A stretch of 64,000 bases of DNA from an uncultured Brachyspira sp. (lineage in GTDB: Bacteria; Spirochaetota; Brachyspiria; Brachyspirales; Brachyspiraceae). The notes beneath the pieces are model-generated. The model ran no database searches and was not told where the DNA came from. It was given only the letters and a program-made list of their open reading frames with translations. This document shows positions 27,356-36,028 of the stretch, in pieces. The stretch's first letter is position 1; every line of letters begins with the position of its first letter. The translations under genes were made by a program, and so were the position numbers. The DNA is taken from positions 62,001 to 126,000 of the forward strand of contig NZ_CALXYQ010000003.1 in the NCBI RefSeq assembly GCF_944393015.1. The letters are read 5' to 3'.

Positions 27356-28276
27356 ATGTTTTCTTATGTTGTTAAAAGATTATTAGTCTCACTTTTAACC
27401 CTTTTTGTTATAGTAACAATAACATTCTTTTTAATGCATACAGTACCGGGCGGACCTTTTGTAGGTGAAAAACCGCTTAGTAAAGTAGCATTGGAAAACT
27501 TAAATAGAAAATACGGACTTGATAAGCCCTTAATAGTTCAGTATGGTAATTATTTAAATAATGCTATTAAAGGAGATTTGGGTACTTCTCTTACTAAAAT
27601 AGGACAATCAGTTTCCGGTACAATAGTAAGGGCATTCCCTGTATCTTTCAGACTTGGAATATTCAGTATGTTTATTTCTACTACTATAGGAGTTTTATTT
27701 GGAATAGTTGCGGCATTAAGGCATGGTAAGTTTGTAGATAGGGCTGTTATGGTGGCGGCTACTTTAGGTATAGCAGTACCTAGTTTCGTTGTAGCTACTG
27801 TTTCTATTATTATATTTTCCGTAAAATTAAAACTGCTTCCTGCTTATGGATTCGATTCTTTTTCTCAATATATAATGCCGGGATTTGCTTTATCTTTTAG
27901 TTCTTTAAGTTTTATGGCAAGACTTATGAGAAGTTCAATGCTTGATGTTATACACCAAGATTATATAAAAACAGCCAGAGCAAAAGGTATATCAAGAAGC
28001 ATAATCATATTTAAGCATGCTTTAAGAAATGCTATCATACCAATAGTTACATATATAGGACCTCTTGCTGCAGGTATTCTTACAGGTTCATTCGTTGTAG
28101 AAAAGATATTCAATATACCGGGGCTTGGAAGATATTTCGTTGAAAGCATCACTCAAAGAGATTATCCTACAATATTAGGAGTTACAATATTCTACGGAGC
28201 TTTTTTGATAGCTATGAATTTCTTGGTTGACTTATCCTATGGTATTATAGACCCTAGAATAAAAATACAGGAATAA
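27356..28276 (+). CDS. oppB: Oligopeptide ABC transporter permease OppB
   Basis: 306 residues from the ATG at 27356, which has AAAGG about 9 bases upstream; a TTG two codons earlier is less likely. The protein starts MFSYVVKRLLVSLLTLF and has VPGGPF after the first membrane helix, both typical of OppB/DppB. The BPD_transp_1 domain with the coupling loop (RTARAKG-like TARAKGIS) lies at about residues 200-230. It forms the inner-membrane channel with OppC and is the first gene of the operon. Confidence 0.95.
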   Translation: MFSYVVKRLLVSLLTLFVIVTITFFLMHTVPGGPFVGEKPLSKVALENLNRKYGLDKPLIVQYGNYLNNAIKGDLGTSLTKIGQSVSGTIVRAFPVSFRLGIFSMFISTTIGVLFGIVAALRHGKFVDRAVMVAATLGIAVPSFVVATVSIIIFSVKLKLLPAYGFDSFSQYIMPGFALSFSSLSFMARLMRSSMLDVIHQDYIKTARAKGISRSIIIFKHALRNAIIPIVTYIGPLAAGILTGSFVVEKIFNIPGLGRYFVESITQRDYPTILGVTIFYGAFLIAMNFLVDLSYGIIDPRIKIQE

Positions 28277-28311
28277 TTTTTTATAATTTTTATAAAGGCG
28301 GAAATTAACTA

Positions 28312-29295
28312 ATGGAAAATAGTTTAGATAAATCATTATTTGTAAAAGCAACGGATGAAGAAAAAGCTTCAGCTGAAGTAAAAAGAGAAAGTGTCACCTA
28401 TTGGCAGGATGCATATAGAAGATTCAAAAAAAATAGAGTTGCTTTGGTTTCTATTATAGTTATAGCTATTATAGCCATTCTTTCTATTATAATACCTATG
28501 ATTTCTGAGTATGGATATGCTCAAATAAATAGAGGAGTTGAAAACAGCCTTCCTACATTGGAACATCCATTCGGAACAGATACTTTGGGCAGAGATTTGC
28601 TTGTAAGATGTATGATAGGTGCTAGAATATCGCTTTTAATTGGTATTGTATCTGCTACTTTAGTTGTAATAATAGGTATAGTTTATGGTTCTATATCAGG
28701 ATATTTCGGAGGACTTACCGACAGCATTATGATGCGTATCGTTGATATAATAAGTGCAGTACCTACACTTTTAGTAGTTGTATTATTATCAGTTGTTCTT
28801 AAAGCTCCTATGGATAAGTTATTTTTACAAAATGAATCTTTAAGAGGAATAGGACTTTTAGGGCCTGGACTTTTCAGTATATTTATAGTTATATCTTTGC
28901 TTTATTGGACTAATATGGCTAGAATGACAAGAGGACAGATTTTAGCATTAAAAGGACAGGAATTTGTAACTGCAGCTAGAGCTTTAGGTACTCCTCATAG
29001 CAGAATAATTTTTAAACATTTAATACCTAATGCAATGGGGGCAATAATAGTATCAGCAATGGTTCAGATACCTAATGCTATATTCGTTGAGGCATTTTTA
29101 AGTTTCTTGGGATTGGGAGTTAGTGCTCCTATGGTTTCGCTTGGTTCTTTAACTTCAAATGCTGTAAGCGGAGTTTATTCTTATCCTTATCAGCTGCTTT
29201 TTCCTGCTGCTTTGATAAGTATTATAATACTTTGCTTTAATTTGGTTGGTGATGGTTTAAGGGATGCATTAGACCCAAGAATGAAGAACAGATAA
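28312..29295 (+). CDS. oppC: Oligopeptide ABC transporter permease OppC
   Basis: 327 residues: a cytoplasmic N-terminal tail, a first membrane helix near residues 45-65, the OppC-typical EHPFGTDTLGRDLLVR, and the permease domain with the ATPase-contact loop FVTAARALGTPHSRII. It ends with GDGLRDALDPRMKNR, characteristic of OppC/DppC. It follows oppB by 35 bases. It is separated from oppD by 271 bases filled with three tandem structured repeats, unusual inside this operon type. Confidence 0.95.
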   Translation: MENSLDKSLFVKATDEEKASAEVKRESVTYWQDAYRRFKKNRVALVSIIVIAIIAILSIIIPMISEYGYAQINRGVENSLPTLEHPFGTDTLGRDLLVRCMIGARISLLIGIVSATLVVIIGIVYGSISGYFGGLTDSIMMRIVDIISAVPTLLVVVLLSVVLKAPMDKLFLQNESLRGIGLLGPGLFSIFIVISLLYWTNMARMTRGQILALKGQEFVTAARALGTPHSRIIFKHLIPNAMGAIIVSAMVQIPNAIFVEAFLSFLGLGVSAPMVSLGSLTSNAVSGVYSYPYQLLFPAALISIIILCFNLVGDGLRDALDPRMKNR

Positions 29296-29299
29296 ATAT

Positions 29300-29555
29300 A
29301 TAAAAATTGTGAGCATCCGATAAGTTTACTTGTCGGACACTATTGCCGAAGGCATGCAAGCAGGCGAACAATTTTTATTAGCAATAACATTATAAAAATT
29401 GAGAGGGTTCTATAAGTTTACTTGTCGTACCCTATTGCCGAAGGCATGCAGAGCAGGCGAACAATTTTTATTAGCAATAACATTATGAAAATTGTGAGCG
29501 TCCGATAAGTTTACTTGTCGGACACTATTAGCGAACAATTTTTATTAGCAATAAT
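29300..29555 (+). repeat. Three tandem structured repeats between oppC and oppD
   Basis: Copies at about 29300-29391, 29392-29484 and 29485-29555. Each opens with AAAATTG(T/A)GAG and closes with GCGAACAATTTTTATTAGCAATAA, so AAAATTGT can pair with ACAATTTT. Inside is a hairpin with constant loop AAGTTTACTT, and in copies 1 and 2 a GCCGAAGGC hairpin. The inner stems differ but stay paired: TCCGA/TCGGA in copies 1 and 3, AGGGT/ACCCT in copy 2. Copy 3 has lost the GCCGAAGGC part. The last copy ends just before the oppD ribosome-binding site. Function unknown. Confidence 0.85.
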
Positions 29556-29566
29556 AAGGATTGAAT

Positions 29567-30544
29567 ATGGAAAATGGTCATTTGTTAGAAGTAAAAAATT
29601 TAAGCGTATCTTTCTTTACTCCTCTTGGAGAAGTTAAAGCAGTTAATAATATATCGTATAAATTAGATAAATCAAAAGTATTGGGTATAGTAGGAGAATC
29701 CGGAAGCGGTAAAAGTGTATCAGCATACTCTATTATGGGACTCATTGAAGAACCCGGAAAGATTATGAATGGAGAAATACTTTTTGAAGGCACTGATTTA
29801 ATTAAACTTTCAGAGCATGAGAAAAAGAAAATCAGAGGCGATTCAATATCAATGATATTCCAAGACCCTATGACTTGTCTTAATCCTGTATACACAATAG
29901 GCAATCAGTTAATGGAAGCATTGACTACGCATCAAAAAATAAGCAAAACAGATGCTATAGAGAGAATAGTTGAGCTTTTAACTTTAGTGGGTATTAATGA
30001 ACCTAGAAGAAGAATAAAACAGTATCCGCATGAACTTTCAGGCGGTATGCGTCAGCGTATAATGATAGCTATGGCACTTGCAGGAGATCCTAAAATACTT
30101 ATAGCCGATGAGCCTACAACTGCATTAGATGTTACTATACAGGCACAGATACTTGAGCTTATAAAAGATATACAGAAAAAAATAAATATGGCTGTTATAC
30201 TTATTACGCATGACTTCGGTATAGTAGCCGATATGGCTGATGATATTATAGTTATGTACGGCGGCGGTATTGTTGAGAGAGGAACAGTATTCGATATATT
30301 TGAACGTCCTAAACATCCTTATACTTTAGGTCTTTTGAAATCACTTCCTCGTATTGATATAAAGCAGGACAGACTCATTCCTATAGAAGGAACACCAATA
30401 GACTTGCTTAATATGAAAGCAGGATGTCCTTTCAGTACAAGATGCGAAGAATGTATGAAGGTATGTATTGATAATAAGCCGCCTATAACAGAATTTGAGA
30501 AAGGGCATTTTTCAGCTTGCTGGCTTCATCAAATGCCTAATTAA
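29567..30544 (+). CDS. oppD: Oligopeptide ABC transporter ATPase OppD
   Basis: 325 residues from the ATG at 29567, which has AAGGA six bases upstream; an in-frame TTG at 29561 overlaps the spacing and is less likely. Walker A GESGSGKS (about residues 43-50), Q-loop in IFQDPMTCLNPVYTIG, ABC signature LSGGMRQR, and Walker B ILIADEPTTALD are all intact. The C-terminal oligo_HPY region carries the cysteines CPFSTRCEECMKVC found in OppD/OppF. It powers peptide import with OppF at the inner membrane. Confidence 0.95.
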   Translation: MENGHLLEVKNLSVSFFTPLGEVKAVNNISYKLDKSKVLGIVGESGSGKSVSAYSIMGLIEEPGKIMNGEILFEGTDLIKLSEHEKKKIRGDSISMIFQDPMTCLNPVYTIGNQLMEALTTHQKISKTDAIERIVELLTLVGINEPRRRIKQYPHELSGGMRQRIMIAMALAGDPKILIADEPTTALDVTIQAQILELIKDIQKKINMAVILITHDFGIVADMADDIIVMYGGGIVERGTVFDIFERPKHPYTLGLLKSLPRIDIKQDRLIPIEGTPIDLLNMKAGCPFSTRCEECMKVCIDNKPPITEFEKGHFSACWLHQMPN

Positions 30545-30607
30545 TTTTAATACTTTACTTAATTAATAAGAAGAAATAAAAAATAGCGTTGTATAAAGAG
30601 AGTTTTT

Positions 30608-31570
30608 ATGGCACCTTTAATAGAAATACAAGATTTGAAACAACATTTTAAGATAAAAGGCGGATTCTTCGGAAGAAATATACAGACTGTTAAAGCTGTT
30701 GACGGAGTAAGTTTTACTATAAATAAAGGAGAAACTTTCGGGCTTGTTGGAGAATCCGGAAGCGGTAAAACTACATTAGGAAGAACTTTGCTTCATTTGT
30801 ATAAACCTACCAGCGGAAAAATATTTTTTAATGGAGAAGAAGTTAATAAAGAAAATTATAGAAATTATGCTAAGAAAATGCAGATAATTTTCCAAGACCC
30901 TTATGCATCACTTAATCCGCGTATGACAGTAGAAGATATAATAGGCGAGGCATTAGATGTTCATAAACTTTATTCTACAAAAGATGAGAGAAGAGAAAAA
31001 ATAATAAATCTTCTTAAACTTGTAGGACTTAATGCTGAACAGGCACAGAGATATCCTCATGAATTTTCAGGCGGACAAAGACAGCGTATCGGTATAGCCA
31101 GAGCTTTGGCAGTTAATCCGGAGTTTATAGTATGCGATGAGCCGGTATCTGCATTAGATGTATCCATTCAGGCTCAAATTATCAATATGCTTTATGATAT
31201 GCAGCATGATATGGGACTTACTTATTTATTCATAGCACATGATTTAGCAGTTGTTCGTCAGATATCAAAAAGAATAGGTGTTATGTATTTGGGCAATATT
31301 GTTGAACTTACTGATAGTGAATCATTATACACAAAATCACTTCACCCTTATACTCAATCTTTGATTTCAGCAATACCAATATCAGAGCCTTCAATTGCAA
31401 AGACTAAGCAGAGAATAATACTTTCAGGTGAGATACCTTCTCCAATAAATCCTCCTTCAGGATGTAAATTTAGAACTAGATGTCCTAAAGCCGAAGCTGT
31501 TTGTGCAGAGAAAGTTCCAGAATTTAGAGAGGTTGAAAACGGACATTATTGTGCTTGCCATTTAGTTTGA
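30608..31570 (+). CDS. oppF: Oligopeptide ABC transporter ATPase OppF
   Basis: 320 residues with Walker A GESGSGKT, Q-loop IIFQDPYASLNPRMTV, signature FSGGQRQR, Walker B FIVCDEPVSALD, and the C-terminal oligo_HPY cysteines GCKFRTRCPKAEAVC. The split OppD/OppF pair is the normal arrangement. It is the last transporter gene here; the next gene starts 19 bases later and is unrelated in function. OppA is encoded over 6 kb downstream with its own promoter. Confidence 0.95.
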   Translation: MAPLIEIQDLKQHFKIKGGFFGRNIQTVKAVDGVSFTINKGETFGLVGESGSGKTTLGRTLLHLYKPTSGKIFFNGEEVNKENYRNYAKKMQIIFQDPYASLNPRMTVEDIIGEALDVHKLYSTKDERREKIINLLKLVGLNAEQAQRYPHEFSGGQRQRIGIARALAVNPEFIVCDEPVSALDVSIQAQIINMLYDMQHDMGLTYLFIAHDLAVVRQISKRIGVMYLGNIVELTDSESLYTKSLHPYTQSLISAIPISEPSIAKTKQRIILSGEIPSPINPPSGCKFRTRCPKAEAVCAEKVPEFREVENGHYCACHLV

Positions 31571-31589
31571 TATATCAAAAAGGAAACGT

Positions 31590-34355
31590 ATGAATATTTT
31601 TTACAACATTTTTATATATCCGATTCAATTTTTTATAGAAATTATATTTTATATATTAAAAGTACATACTGAAAGCTCTAATACAGTTAGTATTATATTA
31701 CTGAGTATATTTGTTAATATTATTTCTTTGCCTCTTTATAATATAGCAGAAAAATGGCAGAAAAGAGAAAGGGATATACAAAATAAAATGAAGCCTATGA
31801 TAGACAATATTAAGTCTGTTTATAAGGGAGATCAAAGATTCTTACTTATAAGGGCTTGTTATCGTATAAATGGTTATAAAACTATATACGCTTTCAGAGG
31901 CACATTAGGATTATTGATACAAATTCCTTTTTTTATAGCTGCTTATAATTTTATCAGCAATATACCCGGTTTAGAATTAGAAAAATTTTGGTTTATTAAT
32001 GATTTGTCAAAACCAGATGCTCTTTTAAAACTAGGAAATTACAGCATAAATATACTTCCTTTTATAATGACTTTATTTAGTTTGCTTTCAGGTCTTGTAT
32101 ATGCTAAAAAATTAACACTAAAGGAGCAGATTCCTTTATACGCTATTAGTTTAATATTTTTGTTTGTATTATATAATTCTCCATCAGCTTTACTTATTTA
32201 TTGGACTGTGAATTGTATATTTTCTTTTGTAAAAAATATAATACTTGAAACTAAAAATGGTGTATTAGTAAAATATATAGGAAAAGGATTTAGAATTTTA
32301 TATTATGCCTATTTTGTATGTTTCATTTTTATTACATTTTTATTTTTATTTAGATCTAATATAATAAAATTGGCTAAGAAATATGATTTCTTAAATAATT
32401 TTGTGTTGTATGTAAAATCATATTATGATATGCTTTCTATATGGATTATATTAACTTTATGTATGGCTGTTTATTTTTATATAAAAAAGTCAAAAGATAT
32501 AATTATTACAAAAAATAAATTTTTATTATTCATATTTTCCATTATTTCTTTAGCTATTTTAGCAGGATTATTTATACCTTCAGCTTTGATTGGAAGTTCA
32601 GGTCAGGAATTTGATTTGCCATTTTTATTAATTGGAAGTAATTTTTCAAAGTTTATAGGATTTTTTGTAATTTATCCTATTGGTATTTATTTTTTATTTT
32701 CTGATAAAATAAAAAATTTATTGATATACTTATATAGTTTTATATCTTTTTATTCTATAATAAATACATTTTTAATGGTTGGTAATTACGGAAATATAAA
32801 TACTGATTTTAAATTTGAATTGGAATATTTACTTGTAGCTTCTTCTTTACAAACTATTATTAGTGTAATTATAAGTTTATTATTAATATTAATAATTTAT
32901 TTTATATTGAAAAAGAGAAAAGAAATATTTCTGATTAATATTAATTTATTGTTTATAATTGTACTTGTAATATTATCTGTTTCAAATTTATTTATAATTA
33001 ATCGTGAGCAAGAAATTTTGAAAAATATTAATGCTTCTTCCGGCACAAAAGTGTACAATAATAAAGTATTTAATATATCAACTACCGGAACTAATGTATT
33101 TATAATGATTTTTGATAGAGCAGCACCTCAATATTATACTATTGCATTTGATAGATTTCCGGAACTTGAAGAACAAATGGATGGTTTTTTATGGTATACT
33201 AATAATGTATCTTTTTATGATTATACTGTATCTAGCATACAAAGTTTATATGGAGGTTATGAATATACGCCTTATGAACTTACAACAAATAATTATGTAC
33301 TTGTAGAAAAACATAATGAAGCATTGCTTATGCTTCCTCAATTATTTTATAATAATGGATATACTTCTGTAATGTTTGAACCAATATATGCTAATTTTTC
33401 TCAGGTTACAGATTTATCCTTATTTGCTAAGCACACTAATATTAATGCTTATAAGGCTGATTTTTCTCTTGTTCAAGATTATATTGATACATTGATAGAT
33501 AAAGAAAATATGAACAGAGAAACAAAAATCACTATTAATAATAGTGAAGAAGAAATTATGAGTACTAAGATGTCTAAAAATTTTAGATTTTCTATTTTTA
33601 GAATGCTTCCTATATACAGCAGAAATTCTTTCTATAAAAAAAATTGGCTTTTATTTGATTCAAGTCAATATACTAAAAGTTTTAACACAAGTATAAAAGA
33701 ATACTCTTTTTTGACATCTTTAAGTAATTTAACTACCATTAATTCTAATGGTAACTATTTTAACTTTTTCTATAACGCAGCAACACATGAACCTTATAAT
33801 ATAAATAGTGATTTTGAACCTCATTTTGATAATATGGAGATACCTAAAGAAGATTTAGATTTTTTTGTAACAGAGTTTAATACTAGGTCTTATTATGTTA
33901 ATGTCGCTTCAATAAAACAAGTAATAAAATTTTGTGATTTTTTAAAAAGTATTAATGCTTATGATAATACAAAAATAATAATAGTTTCTGATCACTCATA
34001 TTTTTACACTCCTTCTTTAATGATTGATTTAGGTATGGAACAATATAATGGATATTGGGCATTGTTATTGATGAAAGATTTTAATTCTAGAGGGAAATTA
34101 AAAAGAAGCGGAGAATTTATGACAACAGCTGAAACTGCATATCTTGCCAGCAGACATTTGACTAATAGAGTAAATCCTTATACTGGTAAAATTATTACAA
34201 ATGATTATAAAAATCATGGAGCTTTTTTAGTTGATAATGTCAGTTGGAGATTGGAAGATAAGCAAATGAGAAGTTTTAATTTCGATTCTTACTATATTGT
34301 AAAAGATAATATATTTGAAAAGACTAATTGGCAAAAATTCAATTATGAAAAATAA
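31590..34355 (+). CDS. YidC/Oxa1-like membrane domain fused to a sulfatase-like transferase domain
   Basis: 921 residues in three parts. Residues about 1-215 look like the YidC/Oxa1 insertase core: SLPLYNIAEKWQKRERDIQ, the following cytoplasmic hairpin, and LLIYWTVNCIFSFVKN. Residues about 225-475 are further membrane helices. Residues about 490-920 form an extracytoplasmic alkaline-phosphatase-superfamily domain like LtaS/EptA enzymes: Asp509 (IFDRA), Thr546 nucleophile region (TVSS), His733 (THEPY) and Asp801-His802 (SDHS). LtaS-type enzymes move phosphoglycerol or phosphoethanolamine onto surface glycans or lipids. It starts 19 bases after oppF and precedes two GT-C-like genes, which suggests envelope glycan modification. 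Confidence 0.78.
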   Translation: MNIFYNIFIYPIQFFIEIIFYILKVHTESSNTVSIILLSIFVNIISLPLYNIAEKWQKRERDIQNKMKPMIDNIKSVYKGDQRFLLIRACYRINGYKTIYAFRGTLGLLIQIPFFIAAYNFISNIPGLELEKFWFINDLSKPDALLKLGNYSINILPFIMTLFSLLSGLVYAKKLTLKEQIPLYAISLIFLFVLYNSPSALLIYWTVNCIFSFVKNIILETKNGVLVKYIGKGFRILYYAYFVCFIFITFLFLFRSNIIKLAKKYDFLNNFVLYVKSYYDMLSIWIILTLCMAVYFYIKKSKDIIITKNKFLLFIFSIISLAILAGLFIPSALIGSSGQEFDLPFLLIGSNFSKFIGFFVIYPIGIYFLFSDKIKNLLIYLYSFISFYSIINTFLMVGNYGNINTDFKFELEYLLVASSLQTIISVIISLLLILIIYFILKKRKEIFLININLLFIIVLVILSVSNLFIINREQEILKNINASSGTKVYNNKVFNISTTGTNVFIMIFDRAAPQYYTIAFDRFPELEEQMDGFLWYTNNVSFYDYTVSSIQSLYGGYEYTPYELTTNNYVLVEKHNEALLMLPQLFYNNGYTSVMFEPIYANFSQVTDLSLFAKHTNINAYKADFSLVQDYIDTLIDKENMNRETKITINNSEEEIMSTKMSKNFRFSIFRMLPIYSRNSFYKKNWLLFDSSQYTKSFNTSIKEYSFLTSLSNLTTINSNGNYFNFFYNAATHEPYNINSDFEPHFDNMEIPKEDLDFFVTEFNTRSYYVNVASIKQVIKFCDFLKSINAYDNTKIIIVSDHSYFYTPSLMIDLGMEQYNGYWALLLMKDFNSRGKLKRSGEFMTTAETAYLASRHLTNRVNPYTGKIITNDYKNHGAFLVDNVSWRLEDKQMRSFNFDSYYIVKDNIFEKTNWQKFNYEK

Positions 34356-34374
34356 TTTATAATTTGGAGTAAAA

Positions 34375-35997
34375 ATGAAATCATTGAATATAAATATAAT
34401 ATTATGCTCTATTTTATTAGTAACTTCTTTTATTGTTAACATAGCTTTAGATATATATATAGTTCCAAGAAGATTTGTAAGGACAGATCAGGAACAGCAT
34501 TACTATGATATGAAAAGATGGTATGAAAGTAAAAAATTTCCTGTTACAAGTGCCAGATTTACAAATAGTCATACTATAGATAATGAGTTTGAGACAGGAA
34601 GAGTTCCGGGAGGAGCTTATTATGTATTTTATATATTATTTTATAAATTGGCTTCAGAAAGTTTATTAGGTGCTAAAATAATTAATTTAATATTCAGTCT
34701 TTTAATATTATTTGTATTTTTGTTTTGGTTTTATAAGAAATACGGATTGACAATTACATCTTTTTTAGGGGCATTATTATTAATTAATCCTTATTTTATA
34801 ATGTCATCAACTGATTTTTGGAATCCAAATTCGGCTTTGATTTTTAGCTTTTTATTATTCATTTTTTTATACGAATATATAAATAGTAAAAATGAAAATA
34901 TTGTTAAATTCTCAGCAGTTATTATATTTCCAATAGTAGCAATTATTGCTCAGTTTCATTTCTTTACTTTTTTTTCTATAGTACCTACTATTATTGTTTA
35001 TCTAATAATTAGATTTAAACGTACTAAAAAATATTTTATATTTTGGGTAATAGGTGTATTTTTATCTTTTTTAGAATATGTTCCATATTTAGTAAATGAA
35101 TTACAAAATGATTTTTTTAATATGAAAATGATTTTTTCTACTAAATCTGGTTTTTCATCTTTTCCTTTTCCGCAAATTCATTCAATTATTTTGTTAACTA
35201 CAAATGAAATGTCAATATACCATTCTAGCAATATGGAAGGTATAGTGAATTTCTGGAAAAGTATTCCTTATTCTCCATTTATTATAACATTCTTATTTTT
35301 GACTATACTATTTTCAGCTTTCTGCTTTATAAGAAGTATTTATATTTTCTTTTCTAAAAAATATGATAAAAATTCACCTAATGAAAATACTCTTATTGAG
35401 ATGATATTTATTATTTTGATATATATTCCAGTAACAATATTTTTTAATATTGTATTTGTTTCAAAAGTTGGAGCTTTCCACTACTTTTTTTCTTTTTTTA
35501 TTATGTTCTATGTTCCTATTATATTATTTTTAGTACAAAAAATAAAACTATTAGAATCAAAAAATAAAATACGTTTAATATTTTTTATAATTTTTATGTT
35601 AAATATTTTGGCTAATGTACTTCAATTAAGTTTCTATATAAAAAATTATGAAGAGCCAATGAATGTTGCTAATATAAAAAATATAATTAAATCTATTTAT
35701 GATGATTCTAAGGGCATAGATGTAAATTTAATTTCTATATATGGGGAAAGAACTAGTACATATTGTGATATATCAAAGATTTATTTTCCTGAATACACAT
35801 TGAATTGTAATAATGGTACAAATTTATATGTACTTATTGATTTTATAAAGTTAAAAAATTCAGATGATCCAGCTTATCCTAAATATATAAATTATTTAGC
35901 TACTAATTCTAAAACAATTTATACAAATAAATATATATTAGTTTATAAATTTAATCATGATACTAATGAATTATTAAATTTAGAACATTTCAAATAA
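34375..35997 (+). CDS. GT-C-fold membrane glycosyltransferase (PMT/ArnT-like)
   Basis: 540 residues with about eleven hydrophobic segments and the GT-C layout. After the first helix an acidic luminal loop, RTDQEQHYYD (Asp38 region), takes the catalytic position, and a second loop has DFWNPNSA. Such enzymes use polyprenyl-phosphate sugars to glycosylate proteins or lipids outside the inner membrane. It has a GGAG ribosome-binding site and starts 19 bases after the fusion gene. The C-terminal 150 residues are soluble and of unknown family. The donor and acceptor cannot be read. Confidence 0.75.
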   Translation: MKSLNINIILCSILLVTSFIVNIALDIYIVPRRFVRTDQEQHYYDMKRWYESKKFPVTSARFTNSHTIDNEFETGRVPGGAYYVFYILFYKLASESLLGAKIINLIFSLLILFVFLFWFYKKYGLTITSFLGALLLINPYFIMSSTDFWNPNSALIFSFLLFIFLYEYINSKNENIVKFSAVIIFPIVAIIAQFHFFTFFSIVPTIIVYLIIRFKRTKKYFIFWVIGVFLSFLEYVPYLVNELQNDFFNMKMIFSTKSGFSSFPFPQIHSIILLTTNEMSIYHSSNMEGIVNFWKSIPYSPFIITFLFLTILFSAFCFIRSIYIFFSKKYDKNSPNENTLIEMIFIILIYIPVTIFFNIVFVSKVGAFHYFFSFFIMFYVPIILFLVQKIKLLESKNKIRLIFFIIFMLNILANVLQLSFYIKNYEEPMNVANIKNIIKSIYDDSKGIDVNLISIYGERTSTYCDISKIYFPEYTLNCNNGTNLYVLIDFIKLKNSDDPAYPKYINYLATNSKTIYTNKYILVYKFNHDTNELLNLEHFK

Positions 35998-36028
35998 ATA
36001 TTTGTAAATTATGGATTAGGAATGAATT

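Noticed and set aside
29300-29555. CRISPR array reading of the tandem repeats between oppC and oppD
   Set aside because: The units are adjacent, similar over almost their whole length and without unique spacers; no cas gene is nearby.
29296-29566. tRNA gene suggested by the branched fold
   Set aside because: No acceptor stem with CCA position, T-loop GTTCGAATC-like sequence or anticodon-arm geometry could be found.
33112-33306. A 64-codon frame inside the YidC/sulfatase fusion gene
   Set aside because: Same-strand shadow in another frame, with no ribosome-binding site, inside a conserved catalytic region of the main frame.
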